This document shows, one piece after another, positions 32,053-41,767 of a DNA stretch of 64,000 bases. Both the position numbers and the translations under genes were made by a program. Origin of the DNA: an uncultured Alphaproteobacteria bacterium (GTDB lineage Bacteria; Pseudomonadota; Alphaproteobacteria; HIMB59; GCA-002718135); assembly GCA_902576125.1 (NCBI GenBank), contig CACGUF010000002.1, forward strand, positions 64,145 through 128,144, in the 5' to 3' direction. Under the pieces are notes generated by a model. That model did no database searches. It was not told the origin of the DNA and worked only from the letters and a program-made list of their open reading frames with translations. Position 1 is the first letter of the stretch. Every line of letters starts with the position of its first letter.

Positions 32053-33117
32053 TTATTGAATTACATTTGGAGGAATAAGCACAAGTTTACCTGTATATTT
32101 TTTGCTTAAAAAATCATCTTGTGCCACTTTAATATCTTTTAAAGGATAAGTATTTGCAATCAAGGGAGAAATTTTATTTTGCTCAATATAACTAATTAAA
32201 TTTGAAAATACTTCTTTAGGTTGTTTTGTGCATCCATAAAAAGTTAAATCCTTTAAATATAAAGTTCGTACATCTAATTCTACCAATGGCCCTGCTATAG
32301 CGCCCGCAGTTGAGTAACGTCCTTCTGGTTTTAAAATTTCTAGAAGCTGTCCCCATTGATCACCTGCTACTAAATCAATCACAACATCGACTGAATTTTT
32401 TCCCAACTCTTGAATTATATTAGAATTGCGATCAATTACTTTATCAGCACCTATTCTTAAAACATCTTTGTGTTTATTTTCTGAGCACTGAGCAATTACT
32501 TTTGATCCTCGTAATTTTGCTAGTTGAATAGCGGCTGACCCAACTCCTCCAGAACCTCCTGTAATAAAAACAATTTCATCTTTTAGTTTTGAACGATATA
32601 ATAAACCTTCAGCAGTAGAATAAGCACAAGGAATAGATCCAAGCTCAACATCTGACCAATTTGAAATTATACTGAAAGCTTCAGAAGAACGAATTGAAGT
32701 GTATTGTGCAAATCCTCCATTACACTCAGATCCTACTGTCCAAGATGAATAGCTATCATGATTAAAAGGAACTTCTTGCATTGTTCTTACAATAACACGC
32801 TCTCCAATTCTTTTTTTATCTACTGATTTTCCTGCCCCTACAATAATTCCACAAATATCTGCTCCTTGTATAATAGGAAAGTTTATTGGATTTCCTGACC
32901 AACTACCATCATCGCTATTCTCAGCTGAAGATTTTGAATACCAACCAATTCTTGTATTTATATCGGTATTATTAATGCCTGCAGCTTTTACATTAATAAG
33001 CACTTCATCATCTTTTGGAGCAGGAACTTCAACGTCAGATCTATATTCCAGTTTCTCCATTCCACCATGACCAGTTAATACAACAGCATTCATTAGTTTT
33101 GGAATTGAAAAATTCAT
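32053..33117 (-). CDS. Zinc-binding dehydrogenase / quinone oxidoreductase family (MDR superfamily)
   Basis: EVLINVKAAGINNTDINTR, IQGADICGIIVGAG, VFITGGSGGVGSAAIQLAKLRGSKVIAQCS. Confidence 0.92.
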   Translation of the reverse strand: MNFSIPKLMNAVVLTGHGGMEKLEYRSDVEVPAPKDDEVLINVKAAGINNTDINTRIGWYSKSSAENSDDGSWSGNPINFPIIQGADICGIIVGAGKSVDKKRIGERVIVRTMQEVPFNHDSYSSWTVGSECNGGFAQYTSIRSSEAFSIISNWSDVELGSIPCAYSTAEGLLYRSKLKDEIVFITGGSGGVGSAAIQLAKLRGSKVIAQCSENKHKDVLRIGADKVIDRNSNIIQELGKNSVDVVIDLVAGDQWGQLLEILKPEGRYSTAGAIAGPLVELDVRTLYLKDLTFYGCTKQPKEVFSNLISYIEQNKISPLIANTYPLKDIKVAQDDFLSKKYTGKLVLIPPNVIQ

Positions 33118-33206
33118 TAATAATTTAATTTATCACAATAGAAAAAAAAGGTAACTCAAAGTGTAGCCTAAAAGGTATTTAACTAATATTTATTAAAATA
33201 ATTTTC

Positions 33207-33285
33207 TAATTTATGGCGGAGAGAGAGGGATTCGAACCCTCGATAGTATTGCTACTATACACGCTTTCCAAGCGTGCTGATTAAA
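33207..33285 (-). repeat. 79-bp copy of tRNA-Ser(GGA) 3' portion (att-like direct repeat B)
   Basis: TAATTTATGGCGGAGAGAGAGGGATTCGAACCCTCGATAGTATTGCTACTATACACGCTTTCCAAGCGTGCTGATTAAA equals 45405-45483 except two positions; lacks the tRNA 5' end (CCACTCTCACATCTCTCC). Confidence 0.95.
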
Positions 33286-33342
33286 AACAAAGTGTAAGGT
33301 TTCTAGGAAAAATTAAACGTGTAAATGTAAATACCGGGTGTC

Positions 33343-33365
33343 TAAGTGCGCCGTATGTGCGCCGA
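33343..33365. repeat. Arm-like repeat R, left end of the large segment
   Basis: TAAGTGCGCCGTATGTGCGCCGA, identical to 45345-45367; internally two GTGCGCCG units 11 bp apart. Confidence 0.9.
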
Positions 33366-33375
33366 GAAATTTTAA

Positions 33376-34143
33376 TTATTTTGCTGTCCAACCACCATCT
33401 ATTACTAATGATGAGCCAGTAATCATTGATGATGCATTGGAGGCTAGATACACTACAGCTGTAGCAATATCGCTTTCTGAACCTATTCTGCCTAAAGGAA
33501 TGTTTTTTAATACAGATTTCATAAATTCTTTATCTTTAAAAAACTTTTCAACCATTGGCGTTTTAACAAATGTGGGACAAACTGAATTGACACGAATATT
33601 ATGTTTAGCTAAATCCACAGCCATTCCTTTGGTTAATCCTTCAATTCCAAATTTCGTCATATTGTAAACACTTCGGCGTGGAGCTCCTACTTTTCCTAAT
33701 TGAGAAGACATATTTATTATGGAAGCCCCAACTTTCTTTCGATTTTTGGATCTTAGCATTATTTTTGAAGCCAATTGTGCAATATGAAATGCGGCTTTAA
33801 TATTCAAATCAACAACATCATCCATATCTTTTTTTTTAATTTTTGTAAAATATTCAGGTCTATTAGTTCCAGCATTATTAACAAGAATATCTAACTTAGA
33901 TATGGAGGAAAAAGTTTTTTTTACATCTTCATAATTTGTTACATCACATACGATTGATCGACATTTTCTATTTAATTTTATTATTTGTTTTTCAACTTTT
34001 GTTAAGTCAGTTTTGGTACGACTTAATATAATGAGATTGGCTCCTGCCTCAGCCAAAGCAATAGCACATGCTTTTCCCAAACCTTTTCCTGCTCCCGTTA
34101 CTAATGCAGTTTTGTTTTTGACTTCAAATTTTTGTAAATACAT
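33376..34143 (-). CDS. SDR family oxidoreductase
   Basis: ALVTGAGKGLGKACAIALAEAGA, DILVNNAGTNRPE, SIINMSSQLGKVGAPRRSVYNMTKFG, SSLVIDGGWTAK. Confidence 0.95.
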   Translation of the reverse strand: MYLQKFEVKNKTALVTGAGKGLGKACAIALAEAGANLIILSRTKTDLTKVEKQIIKLNRKCRSIVCDVTNYEDVKKTFSSISKLDILVNNAGTNRPEYFTKIKKKDMDDVVDLNIKAAFHIAQLASKIMLRSKNRKKVGASIINMSSQLGKVGAPRRSVYNMTKFGIEGLTKGMAVDLAKHNIRVNSVCPTFVKTPMVEKFFKDKEFMKSVLKNIPLGRIGSESDIATAVVYLASNASSMITGSSLVIDGGWTAK

Positions 34144-34160
34144 TTCTTCTATATCAATAT

Positions 34161-35234
34161 TTATTTAATTAAATCAAGTCCTTGAGAAATGTTAATATCA
34201 CCAACATTTCTTGCTTTGTTAAATTCTTTTATTCTATCAAAAACATTAACGCCAATTTGCTGATAAACATCCAGAAGATCTACTAAAACCCAATTCTCCC
34301 TTATAAGATTATTTTCAACTCTCCAAAAATCTAAACTCCGCATTTCTATAATCTGGTTTGAAGGAGCAATACCCATCCATCCATCTTGTGATATTGTAGA
34401 TCGCATATTTGGCCAACCAGTTTCACAGACATAATCTCCTTCATATATCCAATGAGTTAGCATATCCTTCAATCCCTCATTTTTTAAGCTATCATTTGAT
34501 GAACCTCCCTTTCTATCCGGCATTGCACGTAAGAAGGGTATTTGATGCCAATGGCGAAATCCTGCTATACCTCTTCCAGTTCCAATTCCAGCTGGTCCAT
34601 ACCAATTAAATCTGGGGTGCCAATACTTATCTAAATTCATAACTTGTGGATCTGGATTACTAGGGTGTAAAACCATGTCTTGAAGCATATTAATCACAAG
34701 ATCAAAATTTTTTGATCCATCGCCTTTTATTTTTAAACCGTCTCCGGTCATCGGAGATGGTGTACATAAAAAAGATCCTAGCTGAGGACTCATTGGCCAT
34801 GCATTGGCCTGGATCATCAGTTCAGGTAGATCCCATATTGATTGCATTTCTATAATCTGATTATTTTCAATTTGGAAAAACTCATGATAACGCATATGAA
34901 CTAAATTACCAGTTGGTGGAATATCTAAAAATGATTTTAAAAATGTTCCCATATAATTACCCATAGTACCTACCCAGTGTTTATCTTCAGGTGTTGTGCC
35001 TGCCATAACAATCATATCTCTTCTTTCAAGATCTGGAATACTTTCTAAAAGAGGATTGATACAATTAGATAAAAAATTATCTAATCCATTAAACGTTCCA
35101 AAGGGATAACAGAATTGAAACACAGAATGTTCTGAGAAGTATTTAGTTAGAGAATTATTTATTGAATTTTTATTAAAATTTTGAGTAGCTATTTGATAAT
35201 CTTCAAAGTATTTTTTTAATTGCTCTGATTTCAT
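34161..35234 (-). CDS. Double-domain SnoaL/NTF2-like (ester cyclase-like) protein
   Basis: FSEHSVFQFCYPFGTFNGLDNFLSNCINPLLESIPDLERRDMIVMAG...YWHPRFNWYGPAGIGTGRGIAGFRHWHQIPFLRAMPDRKGG; homologous to the ORF at 42844. Confidence 0.8.
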   Translation of the reverse strand: MKSEQLKKYFEDYQIATQNFNKNSINNSLTKYFSEHSVFQFCYPFGTFNGLDNFLSNCINPLLESIPDLERRDMIVMAGTTPEDKHWVGTMGNYMGTFLKSFLDIPPTGNLVHMRYHEFFQIENNQIIEMQSIWDLPELMIQANAWPMSPQLGSFLCTPSPMTGDGLKIKGDGSKNFDLVINMLQDMVLHPSNPDPQVMNLDKYWHPRFNWYGPAGIGTGRGIAGFRHWHQIPFLRAMPDRKGGSSNDSLKNEGLKDMLTHWIYEGDYVCETGWPNMRSTISQDGWMGIAPSNQIIEMRSLDFWRVENNLIRENWVLVDLLDVYQQIGVNVFDRIKEFNKARNVGDINISQGLDLIK

Positions 35235-35239
35235 TACTT

Positions 35240-36121
35240 TTAACCTTTTACTGCTCCAGCTGTTAATCCACTAACAATCTGTCTTTGAAAAAACAGTACA
35301 AAAAAGAATAATGGAGCAGTTGCTGAAACAACGGCTGCTACAGCATACATTACTTTACCTTCTTCTTGGACAGTACCTAGAAAACTTGCAATTGCTGGAA
35401 TCATTGTTTCATTTTCATCTGAAAGCAACATGGATGTAACTGTAAAATCATTGTAAGCAAGAAGGAAACTAAATAATCCAGTAGTGATTACCCCTGGCCA
35501 CATTATAGGAATGATCACATATCTAAATGCTTGAAATCTATTACAACCATCGCACATAGCGCTTTCATCTAAATCTTTTGGTATGTTTAAAAAAAATGAA
35601 TGTAGCATCCACAGAGTAAAAGGTTGGTTAATTGCAACAAGCACAATTATTGTTGTAGGCAAAATTCCCCAAACATTCCATGCAAAAAAAGGTTGAAGAT
35701 ATCCTGAAATCAAAGTCATATGAGGCATCGCACGAAAGATCAGACCTGCCATTAAAATCCAGAAGGCATAACGATAAGTAGACCTTGCAAGAGCATAACC
35801 ACCTAAAGTTCCAAAAGTAAGAGAAATTAAAACTGTAAAAAATACTACTATGCTTGTATTAATAACGGCACGCCAAAATTCTTCTTCAATCCAAGAGCCA
35901 TAATATCCACCCATAGTAAAAAAACCGCCTGTTTGTTTTTCAGTATGAAAGCCAAATATTGCATTTGACCAATCAGCTTTTGAAAAAAAATCAGCTTGTA
36001 CTTTGAAAGATCCCCACAATGTCCAAATAAAAGGAAACATAGCAATAACCAACCACAGAGCCACAAATATAAAAGCAATAATACGAACTGGGGTTAATTT
36101 ATTTTCAATTTTTGTATTCAC
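35240..36121 (-). CDS. Carbohydrate ABC transporter permease, MalG type
   Basis: Multiple TM segments; LDESAMCDGCNRFQAFRYVIIPIMWPGVITTGLFSFLLAYNDF is the EAA-loop signature. Confidence 0.93.
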   Translation of the reverse strand: MNTKIENKLTPVRIIAFIFVALWLVIAMFPFIWTLWGSFKVQADFFSKADWSNAIFGFHTEKQTGGFFTMGGYYGSWIEEEFWRAVINTSIVVFFTVLISLTFGTLGGYALARSTYRYAFWILMAGLIFRAMPHMTLISGYLQPFFAWNVWGILPTTIIVLVAINQPFTLWMLHSFFLNIPKDLDESAMCDGCNRFQAFRYVIIPIMWPGVITTGLFSFLLAYNDFTVTSMLLSDENETMIPAIASFLGTVQEEGKVMYAVAAVVSATAPLFFFVLFFQRQIVSGLTAGAVKG

Positions 36122-36127
36122 AAATTC

Positions 36128-37162
36128 CTAACCTTTATTTTTTTCTTTAAAATCTCGCCATGTTCGAATTAGTACGGGCAAAAGTAAAATTGCTACACCA
36201 AAAATAGTAATCATAGATGTAGCACCTGCGGCGTTATAGAGAGGGTAAGCACTTTCTCGCAAATGATTCCATATTAACCACGATATTGAGGTGGCGTGCG
36301 CTTCAGCTTTAAAACCTATGATTGGTTCAAAAACTCTAAAATTATCCATCAAAAGTATTAAAGTTATGAAAATTGCAAGTGGCATTAAATGAGGAATAAC
36401 AACGTGGCGTATTCTTTGAAATTTTGATGCGCCATCTATTGTTGCCGCCTCTATTGTTTCTTGAGGAACCGTTTGAAGACCTGCATAAAAAACAATAAAA
36501 CTAAAAGGCATCAAATGCCAAATACCGTATACCATTAACATAATCCAGGTAAGCACAGGTGATGCTTTCAAGCTAAGAGAATTATCATTAAATATTTTTT
36601 GGAGTGTAGCTCCAATCACACCATCACCGTCAACCATCCAGAAAAGTATCAATGAACCAACAAGAGGTGTAACTATCATTGGAAGAAGAGATGCAAAAAT
36701 TGTTGGACCTTTAAACATCTTAGGAAGATTATTAACTCCAACGGCAACTAAAAAACCAAGAAATAAGACAAAGGGAGTAACTATAAAGGTATAAGTAAGA
36801 GTGAAACTGAGCGCTCTATATAAGGGGTAATTATATAATTTTTTAACAAAAACTGTGAAACTATCCGAGCTCTTCCAAGCCTCTCCTAATTCATCAAATG
36901 CAAAATGCATTCTGTTTGAATACGTTTTAAATCCATTAAATTTACCAAGAGGTGCTTTTTCTTTTAACTTTGCGGAAGCTTCAGTATCCACAGATGTTGT
37001 TGTCTCACAACCAAAAGGATCACAATTTTCTGTAACAATTATTACTTGTTTATGTTCAATATGTAGAGATTGAATAAAAACAGAAACTATAGGTATTGCA
37101 ATAAATAAAAACATTACGCTTAATGAAGGAAGAGAAAATAATAAGAATGTGCTGTGCTTCAT
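36128..37162 (-). CDS. Carbohydrate ABC transporter permease, MalF type
   Basis: TM segments; PQETIEAATIDGASKFQRIRHVVIPHLMPLAIFITLILLMDNFRVFEPI. Confidence 0.93.
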   Translation of the reverse strand: MKHSTFLLFSLPSLSVMFLFIAIPIVSVFIQSLHIEHKQVIIVTENCDPFGCETTTSVDTEASAKLKEKAPLGKFNGFKTYSNRMHFAFDELGEAWKSSDSFTVFVKKLYNYPLYRALSFTLTYTFIVTPFVLFLGFLVAVGVNNLPKMFKGPTIFASLLPMIVTPLVGSLILFWMVDGDGVIGATLQKIFNDNSLSLKASPVLTWIMLMVYGIWHLMPFSFIVFYAGLQTVPQETIEAATIDGASKFQRIRHVVIPHLMPLAIFITLILLMDNFRVFEPIIGFKAEAHATSISWLIWNHLRESAYPLYNAAGATSMITIFGVAILLLPVLIRTWRDFKEKNKG

Positions 37163-37192
37163 TATACGATTTTAAATTACATAGAAAGATAC

Positions 37193-37220
37193 AAGGGGTT
37201 TTCAAATTTGAAAACCCCTT
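37193..37220. promoter_or_regulatory. Perfect 28-bp palindrome between substrate-binding protein and permease genes (stabilising hairpin or attenuator)
   Basis: AAGGGGTTTTCAAA|TTTGAAAACCCCTT; T-run follows on the + strand. Confidence 0.75.
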
Positions 37221-37242
37221 TTTACTGATTTATTTATATTGA

Positions 37243-38484
37243 TTACAGATAACCTGCGTCTTTAGCAGCTGTTTCGTAAACAGCCTCTACATCACTAAGT
37301 GCTTGTTCAGCGCTCTCTGATCCCTTTAAAAAATCAACTAGCTCTGCACCTAATGCATTGTGCAGCAAGCCCATTTGAGCAAACATTGGGTAAGATTTAG
37401 CACCGCCTTGAGCAGTTGCAGAAACTCCTGCTGCAGCTGGACCAGGTTTAAAACCATCAATTAACCAAATTGCATCATCATTATTAGCAGCAACCATTTC
37501 TGAAGTCATACCACTTACAAGTGCTGCAAAAGTTGCTTCTGCTTCACTGTCAGACACGTTAGTAGCTATAGTTATTCCATCCCACCATAAAGTTGCTCCT
37601 GGTATTGAACCACCAGTAACAGTTGGAGCTGCAGATAGAACAGTATTTGAAGTCACTTCAGCTGAAGAACCTTCATTATCTAGTATAACTCCTCCGCGAG
37701 AACCCCACATAAAGCCAATTGCCGCTTGACCAGCTTCCCATAATCCTTGCGTATCATCAGATGCCTGCGTTAAATGATCTTCGTGAGCATACTCTACAAG
37801 AGCTTTCATTGTTTCTAGAGCAGCAACACCTTTGGCATTATTAATAGATGCTTCAGCACTACCAGGCTTAAAGAATTCTCCACCATGTGCTAGGTATATA
37901 GTGTTAAATACTTCACCAACATTCCATCCGACTTTGAGATTCATTACAAGTGGATGCTCCATGATACCAGCTGCACGTATTTTTTCAGCAGCAGAAATTA
38001 CTTCATCATAAGTTGCTGGTATTCCATCAACTCCAGATTTTTCTAAAATATCTGTTCTATAATACATGTGCTGAGAATTTGCCATAAACGCTATTGCCAT
38101 TATTTTTCCATCAACAGTTATCAGTTGGTTAGATTTTAAGTGCCCACCATATTTTTCAACTAAATCATCTAATGGTCTAACAAGCCCATCGTTCATTAAT
38201 TGAACTAGAGTAGAGTTAGCTACAATAACTGAAGTATACTCTGCTGGATTTGGTGTTTGAGCAGCATTCATTATTTGACGTGCTTCGGTAGTATGATTTC
38301 GATTGAATTCAGAGGCAGATCCTGCACAATTACTTTCAGCGGCATTTGCTATTGCGTGAATTGCTGGAAAATCACTTGCTAGAATTCGGATTGATTGCCC
38401 ATTAGGTCCACAATCAGCTGCATACAATGATGAGCTGAAAAATAGGGAAATAAATCCAACTAATATTAATTTTTTAAATATCAT
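37243..38484 (-). CDS. Sugar-type ABC extracellular solute-binding protein (family 1)
   Basis: Signal peptide MIFKKLILVGFISLFFSSSLYA; YTSVIVANSTLVQLMNDGLVRPLDDLVEKYGGHL, GQAAIGFMWGSRG, WWDGITIATNVSDSEAEATFAALVSG; upstream of MalF/MalG-type permeases. Confidence 0.92.
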   Translation of the reverse strand: MIFKKLILVGFISLFFSSSLYAADCGPNGQSIRILASDFPAIHAIANAAESNCAGSASEFNRNHTTEARQIMNAAQTPNPAEYTSVIVANSTLVQLMNDGLVRPLDDLVEKYGGHLKSNQLITVDGKIMAIAFMANSQHMYYRTDILEKSGVDGIPATYDEVISAAEKIRAAGIMEHPLVMNLKVGWNVGEVFNTIYLAHGGEFFKPGSAEASINNAKGVAALETMKALVEYAHEDHLTQASDDTQGLWEAGQAAIGFMWGSRGGVILDNEGSSAEVTSNTVLSAAPTVTGGSIPGATLWWDGITIATNVSDSEAEATFAALVSGMTSEMVAANNDDAIWLIDGFKPGPAAAGVSATAQGGAKSYPMFAQMGLLHNALGAELVDFLKGSESAEQALSDVEAVYETAAKDAGYL

Positions 38485-38624
38485 TTTTCCTCCCTATTAA
38501 TTACCCTTAAAATAAATTGTTATGTTAAGAGAATTAATATTATAAAAATTTATAATTAATATATTGCATTGTTTTGAATAAATATGCAATGTAATGAATA
38601 ATATTTCGGTGGATAAAGGCATAA

Positions 38625-39626
38625 ATGAAAACTAAATTAAAGAATCCAACATCCCAGAATGTGGCCACATTAGCTGGTGTATCCCAGTCAGCAGTCTCTC
38701 GGTGCTTCACCAAAGGAGCCAGTATCTCAAGTCGCACAAAATTACGCGTCATCGAAGCTGCTAAAAAATTGGGCTATAAACATCAAACTATTCAGCATTC
38801 TTTTTCTTCATCAGTGGATGGTGGGCTAGTGGGCGTAATATTACCCTATATCACCAATAGATATTATCCTGAAGTCCTAACTGAATTACATGAGGCTCTT
38901 CGAATGAGTGGGTACAGGATACTTTTGATTACAACCGATGATGGTGAAGAACTTGATAACGACTTAATTCAACCTTACCTAAAAGAGAGATTGGTTGCGA
39001 TTGTTTCGGCTACAAAGCCTACGGATACATTTGTAGAAAATTGTTTATCCAAACAAATTCAACTTATCGCTTTTAATAGAAATTGGAAAATACCCACATT
39101 GAGTTCTGTAGCTTGTGATCACAGATATGGTGGAGAAGCAGCGGCAGAACATTTCATTACCAATGGACATATTAATATAGGAATAGTTGAAGGACCAACT
39201 GGATCCTTTGTAAGTAATGAAAGATGTAAAGGTTTTAAAAACCATTTTAAAAATTTAAACAAAATTAAACTTTTTCATGAAAGAGGAAATTTTACATATG
39301 AAGGAGGTTTCGAGTCAGCAAAAAAACTTTTAAAAAAAAATATTACAGCATTGTTTTGTGCTGACGATACTATGGCTTTTGGTTGCCTTGATTATATTAA
39401 AGAAAATACAAAATTAAATATCCCAAAAGAAATAGAGATAATTGGATATGATGACATATCAACAGCACATTGGCATTCATATAATTTAACAACAATTAGA
39501 CAACCTATTAGACAAATGTCAAAGCTTGTTACCCAAATTATAGATGATAATATAAAGGATCCAGAATTTGAGCCTATTAATCATGTAATACAGGGCAAAT
39601 TTATTTATCGAAATACAACTAGATAA
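38625..39626 (+). CDS. LacI family transcriptional regulator
   Basis: N-terminal HTH VATLAGVSQSAVSRCFTKGASISSRTKLRVIEAAKKLGY; sugar-binding-like domain with ALFCADDTMAFGCLDY...EIIGYDDI. Confidence 0.96.
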   Translation: MKTKLKNPTSQNVATLAGVSQSAVSRCFTKGASISSRTKLRVIEAAKKLGYKHQTIQHSFSSSVDGGLVGVILPYITNRYYPEVLTELHEALRMSGYRILLITTDDGEELDNDLIQPYLKERLVAIVSATKPTDTFVENCLSKQIQLIAFNRNWKIPTLSSVACDHRYGGEAAAEHFITNGHINIGIVEGPTGSFVSNERCKGFKNHFKNLNKIKLFHERGNFTYEGGFESAKKLLKKNITALFCADDTMAFGCLDYIKENTKLNIPKEIEIIGYDDISTAHWHSYNLTTIRQPIRQMSKLVTQIIDDNIKDPEFEPINHVIQGKFIYRNTTR

Positions 39627-39639
39627 AAAAATTAACAAT

Positions 39640-40770
39640 TCAAATTATATTTGAGGCTATTTTAGCACCTTTAACTAGGGAGACTAATTTTTCATAACAA
39701 ATTTTCTCGTCAACTTTTCCAAATCCAGCAAATGTACTAAAACCACAATCTGTACCTGCCATAATCTGATCTTTTGGAACAACACTTGCAAATTGTCTAA
39801 GTCGATCTGAAACAACTTCAGGGTGTTCAACAAAATTCGATGTGGAATCAATAACCCCTGGAACAATAACTTTATCTTTTGGTAATTTAATATTCTCAAA
39901 CACCTTCCATTCATGTGCATGTCTTGGATTTGAAGACTCAATTAACAGGTATTTAGTTTTAGCTTTTAGAACAATTGGTAAAATTTTTTCCAAACCAACA
40001 TCAAAAGTATGAGGCCCTTCATAATTACCCCAGCAAATATGAATTCTAATTTGATCCTGTGGAACTGCTGCGAGGGAAGCATTGAGAGCTTCAATTTGTT
40101 TTTCAGCGCGATGTAAAAAGCTTTTTTCATCTATATCTTTGAAATTCATATGTCTAGCTAAAGCCAAATCAGGACAATCAATTTGTAAATATAAATTTTT
40201 TGATGTAATTTTTTCATATTCATCTGACATTATTGAAGATAACTTTTCAAGATATTCATCATCATTTTTATAATATTTGTTTGGTAAAAAAACATTTATA
40301 ACCCCTGGTGAAGCAGAGTTCATAAAGCCGTTTTTATGGTTGTTTGATTTAAGAGCAGATGTAAAATTATTTATATCTTTTAAAAGGTCACTATTTTTTT
40401 TAAGTGACAGCTCTCCAGTACAACAGGGACGGGTATAAGTAGGCGTTCCACCACTTTTGGCAATTTTTTCTTTATATTCGGGAAATGCATCCAAATCAGC
40501 AGGAGCTCTTCTTTCACTTTCTCCAGAAAAGCCATTTATTCTCTCTTTGACATAGGTAGCATAACTGATTTTACTCATTTCCCCATCACTGATAAAATCA
40601 ATACCAATATCTAATTGTTTTTTTACAATTTCATGCACATTTTGAGATACTACTTCATCAAACTCATTTAAATTAAAACTTTCTCCCTTATCTTTAGCAA
40701 AAAGAAATTCAGATAATGTTTTTGAACGTGGTAAACTTCCAACATGGGTTGTTAAAATTTTCGTATTCAA
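39640..40770 (-). CDS. Cobalamin-independent methionine synthase II-like / epoxyalkane:CoM transferase-like (UROD/MetE-C fold) protein
   Basis: LTTHVGSLPRSKTLSEFLF, DIGIDFISDGEMSKISYATYVKERINGFSG, RIHICWGNYEGPH and GTDCGF (candidate zinc ligands). Confidence 0.85.
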   Translation of the reverse strand: MNTKILTTHVGSLPRSKTLSEFLFAKDKGESFNLNEFDEVVSQNVHEIVKKQLDIGIDFISDGEMSKISYATYVKERINGFSGESERRAPADLDAFPEYKEKIAKSGGTPTYTRPCCTGELSLKKNSDLLKDINNFTSALKSNNHKNGFMNSASPGVINVFLPNKYYKNDDEYLEKLSSIMSDEYEKITSKNLYLQIDCPDLALARHMNFKDIDEKSFLHRAEKQIEALNASLAAVPQDQIRIHICWGNYEGPHTFDVGLEKILPIVLKAKTKYLLIESSNPRHAHEWKVFENIKLPKDKVIVPGVIDSTSNFVEHPEVVSDRLRQFASVVPKDQIMAGTDCGFSTFAGFGKVDEKICYEKLVSLVKGAKIASNII

Positions 40771-40783
40771 TGTTTATCTATCC

Positions 40784-41755
40784 TTAACCAGTTTTCATTA
40801 AAATTTGTTTCCATATTGCAGTTTCATCAAATAAAACCCACTCATTTTTTATACCTCTGGGACCAAATTCTGCATGAGAAATTCCCATTACATAAACTTC
40901 TGTTTGACTAGGATTGCCAAAATACCCAGGACCAGAGTGGATACCATTTAAAGACCATCTTATCGCTGCTTTTCTATATGCTGCAGGCTCATCCAGATAA
41001 CTGACATGTTCAATTTTAAATGTCGCTTCAGGAAAGGAAGAAAAAATTGATGACCAAAAAGATTTAACCTCGTCTACTCCATACGCTTTAAGACCACTAG
41101 GTTGTTCTTGATTAATAGATCTGTCATAAAATTTTTCAATACTATCCAAATCCTTTTGAAATATAGTTTTTAATATTTCAGCATATTCATAACCAGTGTT
41201 ATTTTTAGGCAAACTTAACTGGGTATATTTTAAATCTAGAGGTGTATTTTGATTAAAAGGTATAGAGCATTTTGTTACACCGCCTTGCTTATCAATTAAT
41301 GTTTTAGCATAGGTTTTTGGATCTAAATTTAACTGTCTGACTATTGCTCCCTGATCTCTAACCAACCATTCATCATAAACTTGATTATTTTTACAAGCAC
41401 AATCTGCTATAACTCTGTAAGATATTTTAATTCCTGTGGCTTTTCCGTAAACTCCATCATTTAGATGAGTCGCTTTTGTTAAAATACGATGCGAAGATAA
41501 ATAACCATCATTTTCATTACCTATAAAAATAACATCCTCTCCAAGAAGTTGCCGATCTGGAAATTCGTCAAGCGTAGCATAAGTTGCTTTTACTACTTTA
41601 TCAGGTCCGTAGATAACTCCATCAGGAGATCTTACCGGAATTCCCTTTGCATAATACTCCCTAATTGACTCAACATCTTTATCCTCCCAAATCTGATAGG
41701 TAATCTTAAGAATATAATCAGGCAGATCTTTAAATTTTTTATCAAAACCCTTCAT
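40784..41755 (-). CDS. Double-domain SnoaL/NTF2-like protein
   Basis: ITYQIWEDKDVESIREYYAKGIPVRSPDGVIYGPDKVVKATYATLDEFPDRQLLGEDVIFIG; second domain DLDSIEKFYDRSINQEQPSGLKAYGVDEVKSFWSSIFSSFPEATFKIEHVSYL. Confidence 0.75.
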   Translation of the reverse strand: MKGFDKKFKDLPDYILKITYQIWEDKDVESIREYYAKGIPVRSPDGVIYGPDKVVKATYATLDEFPDRQLLGEDVIFIGNENDGYLSSHRILTKATHLNDGVYGKATGIKISYRVIADCACKNNQVYDEWLVRDQGAIVRQLNLDPKTYAKTLIDKQGGVTKCSIPFNQNTPLDLKYTQLSLPKNNTGYEYAEILKTIFQKDLDSIEKFYDRSINQEQPSGLKAYGVDEVKSFWSSIFSSFPEATFKIEHVSYLDEPAAYRKAAIRWSLNGIHSGPGYFGNPSQTEVYVMGISHAEFGPRGIKNEWVLFDETAIWKQILMKTG

Positions 41756-41767
41756 ATTTTTAATAAA

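Noticed and set aside
33207-33285. Second tRNA-Ser gene
   Set aside because: Lacks the 5' acceptor strand and most of the D arm; sequence after GATTAAA diverges, so it cannot form a tRNA.
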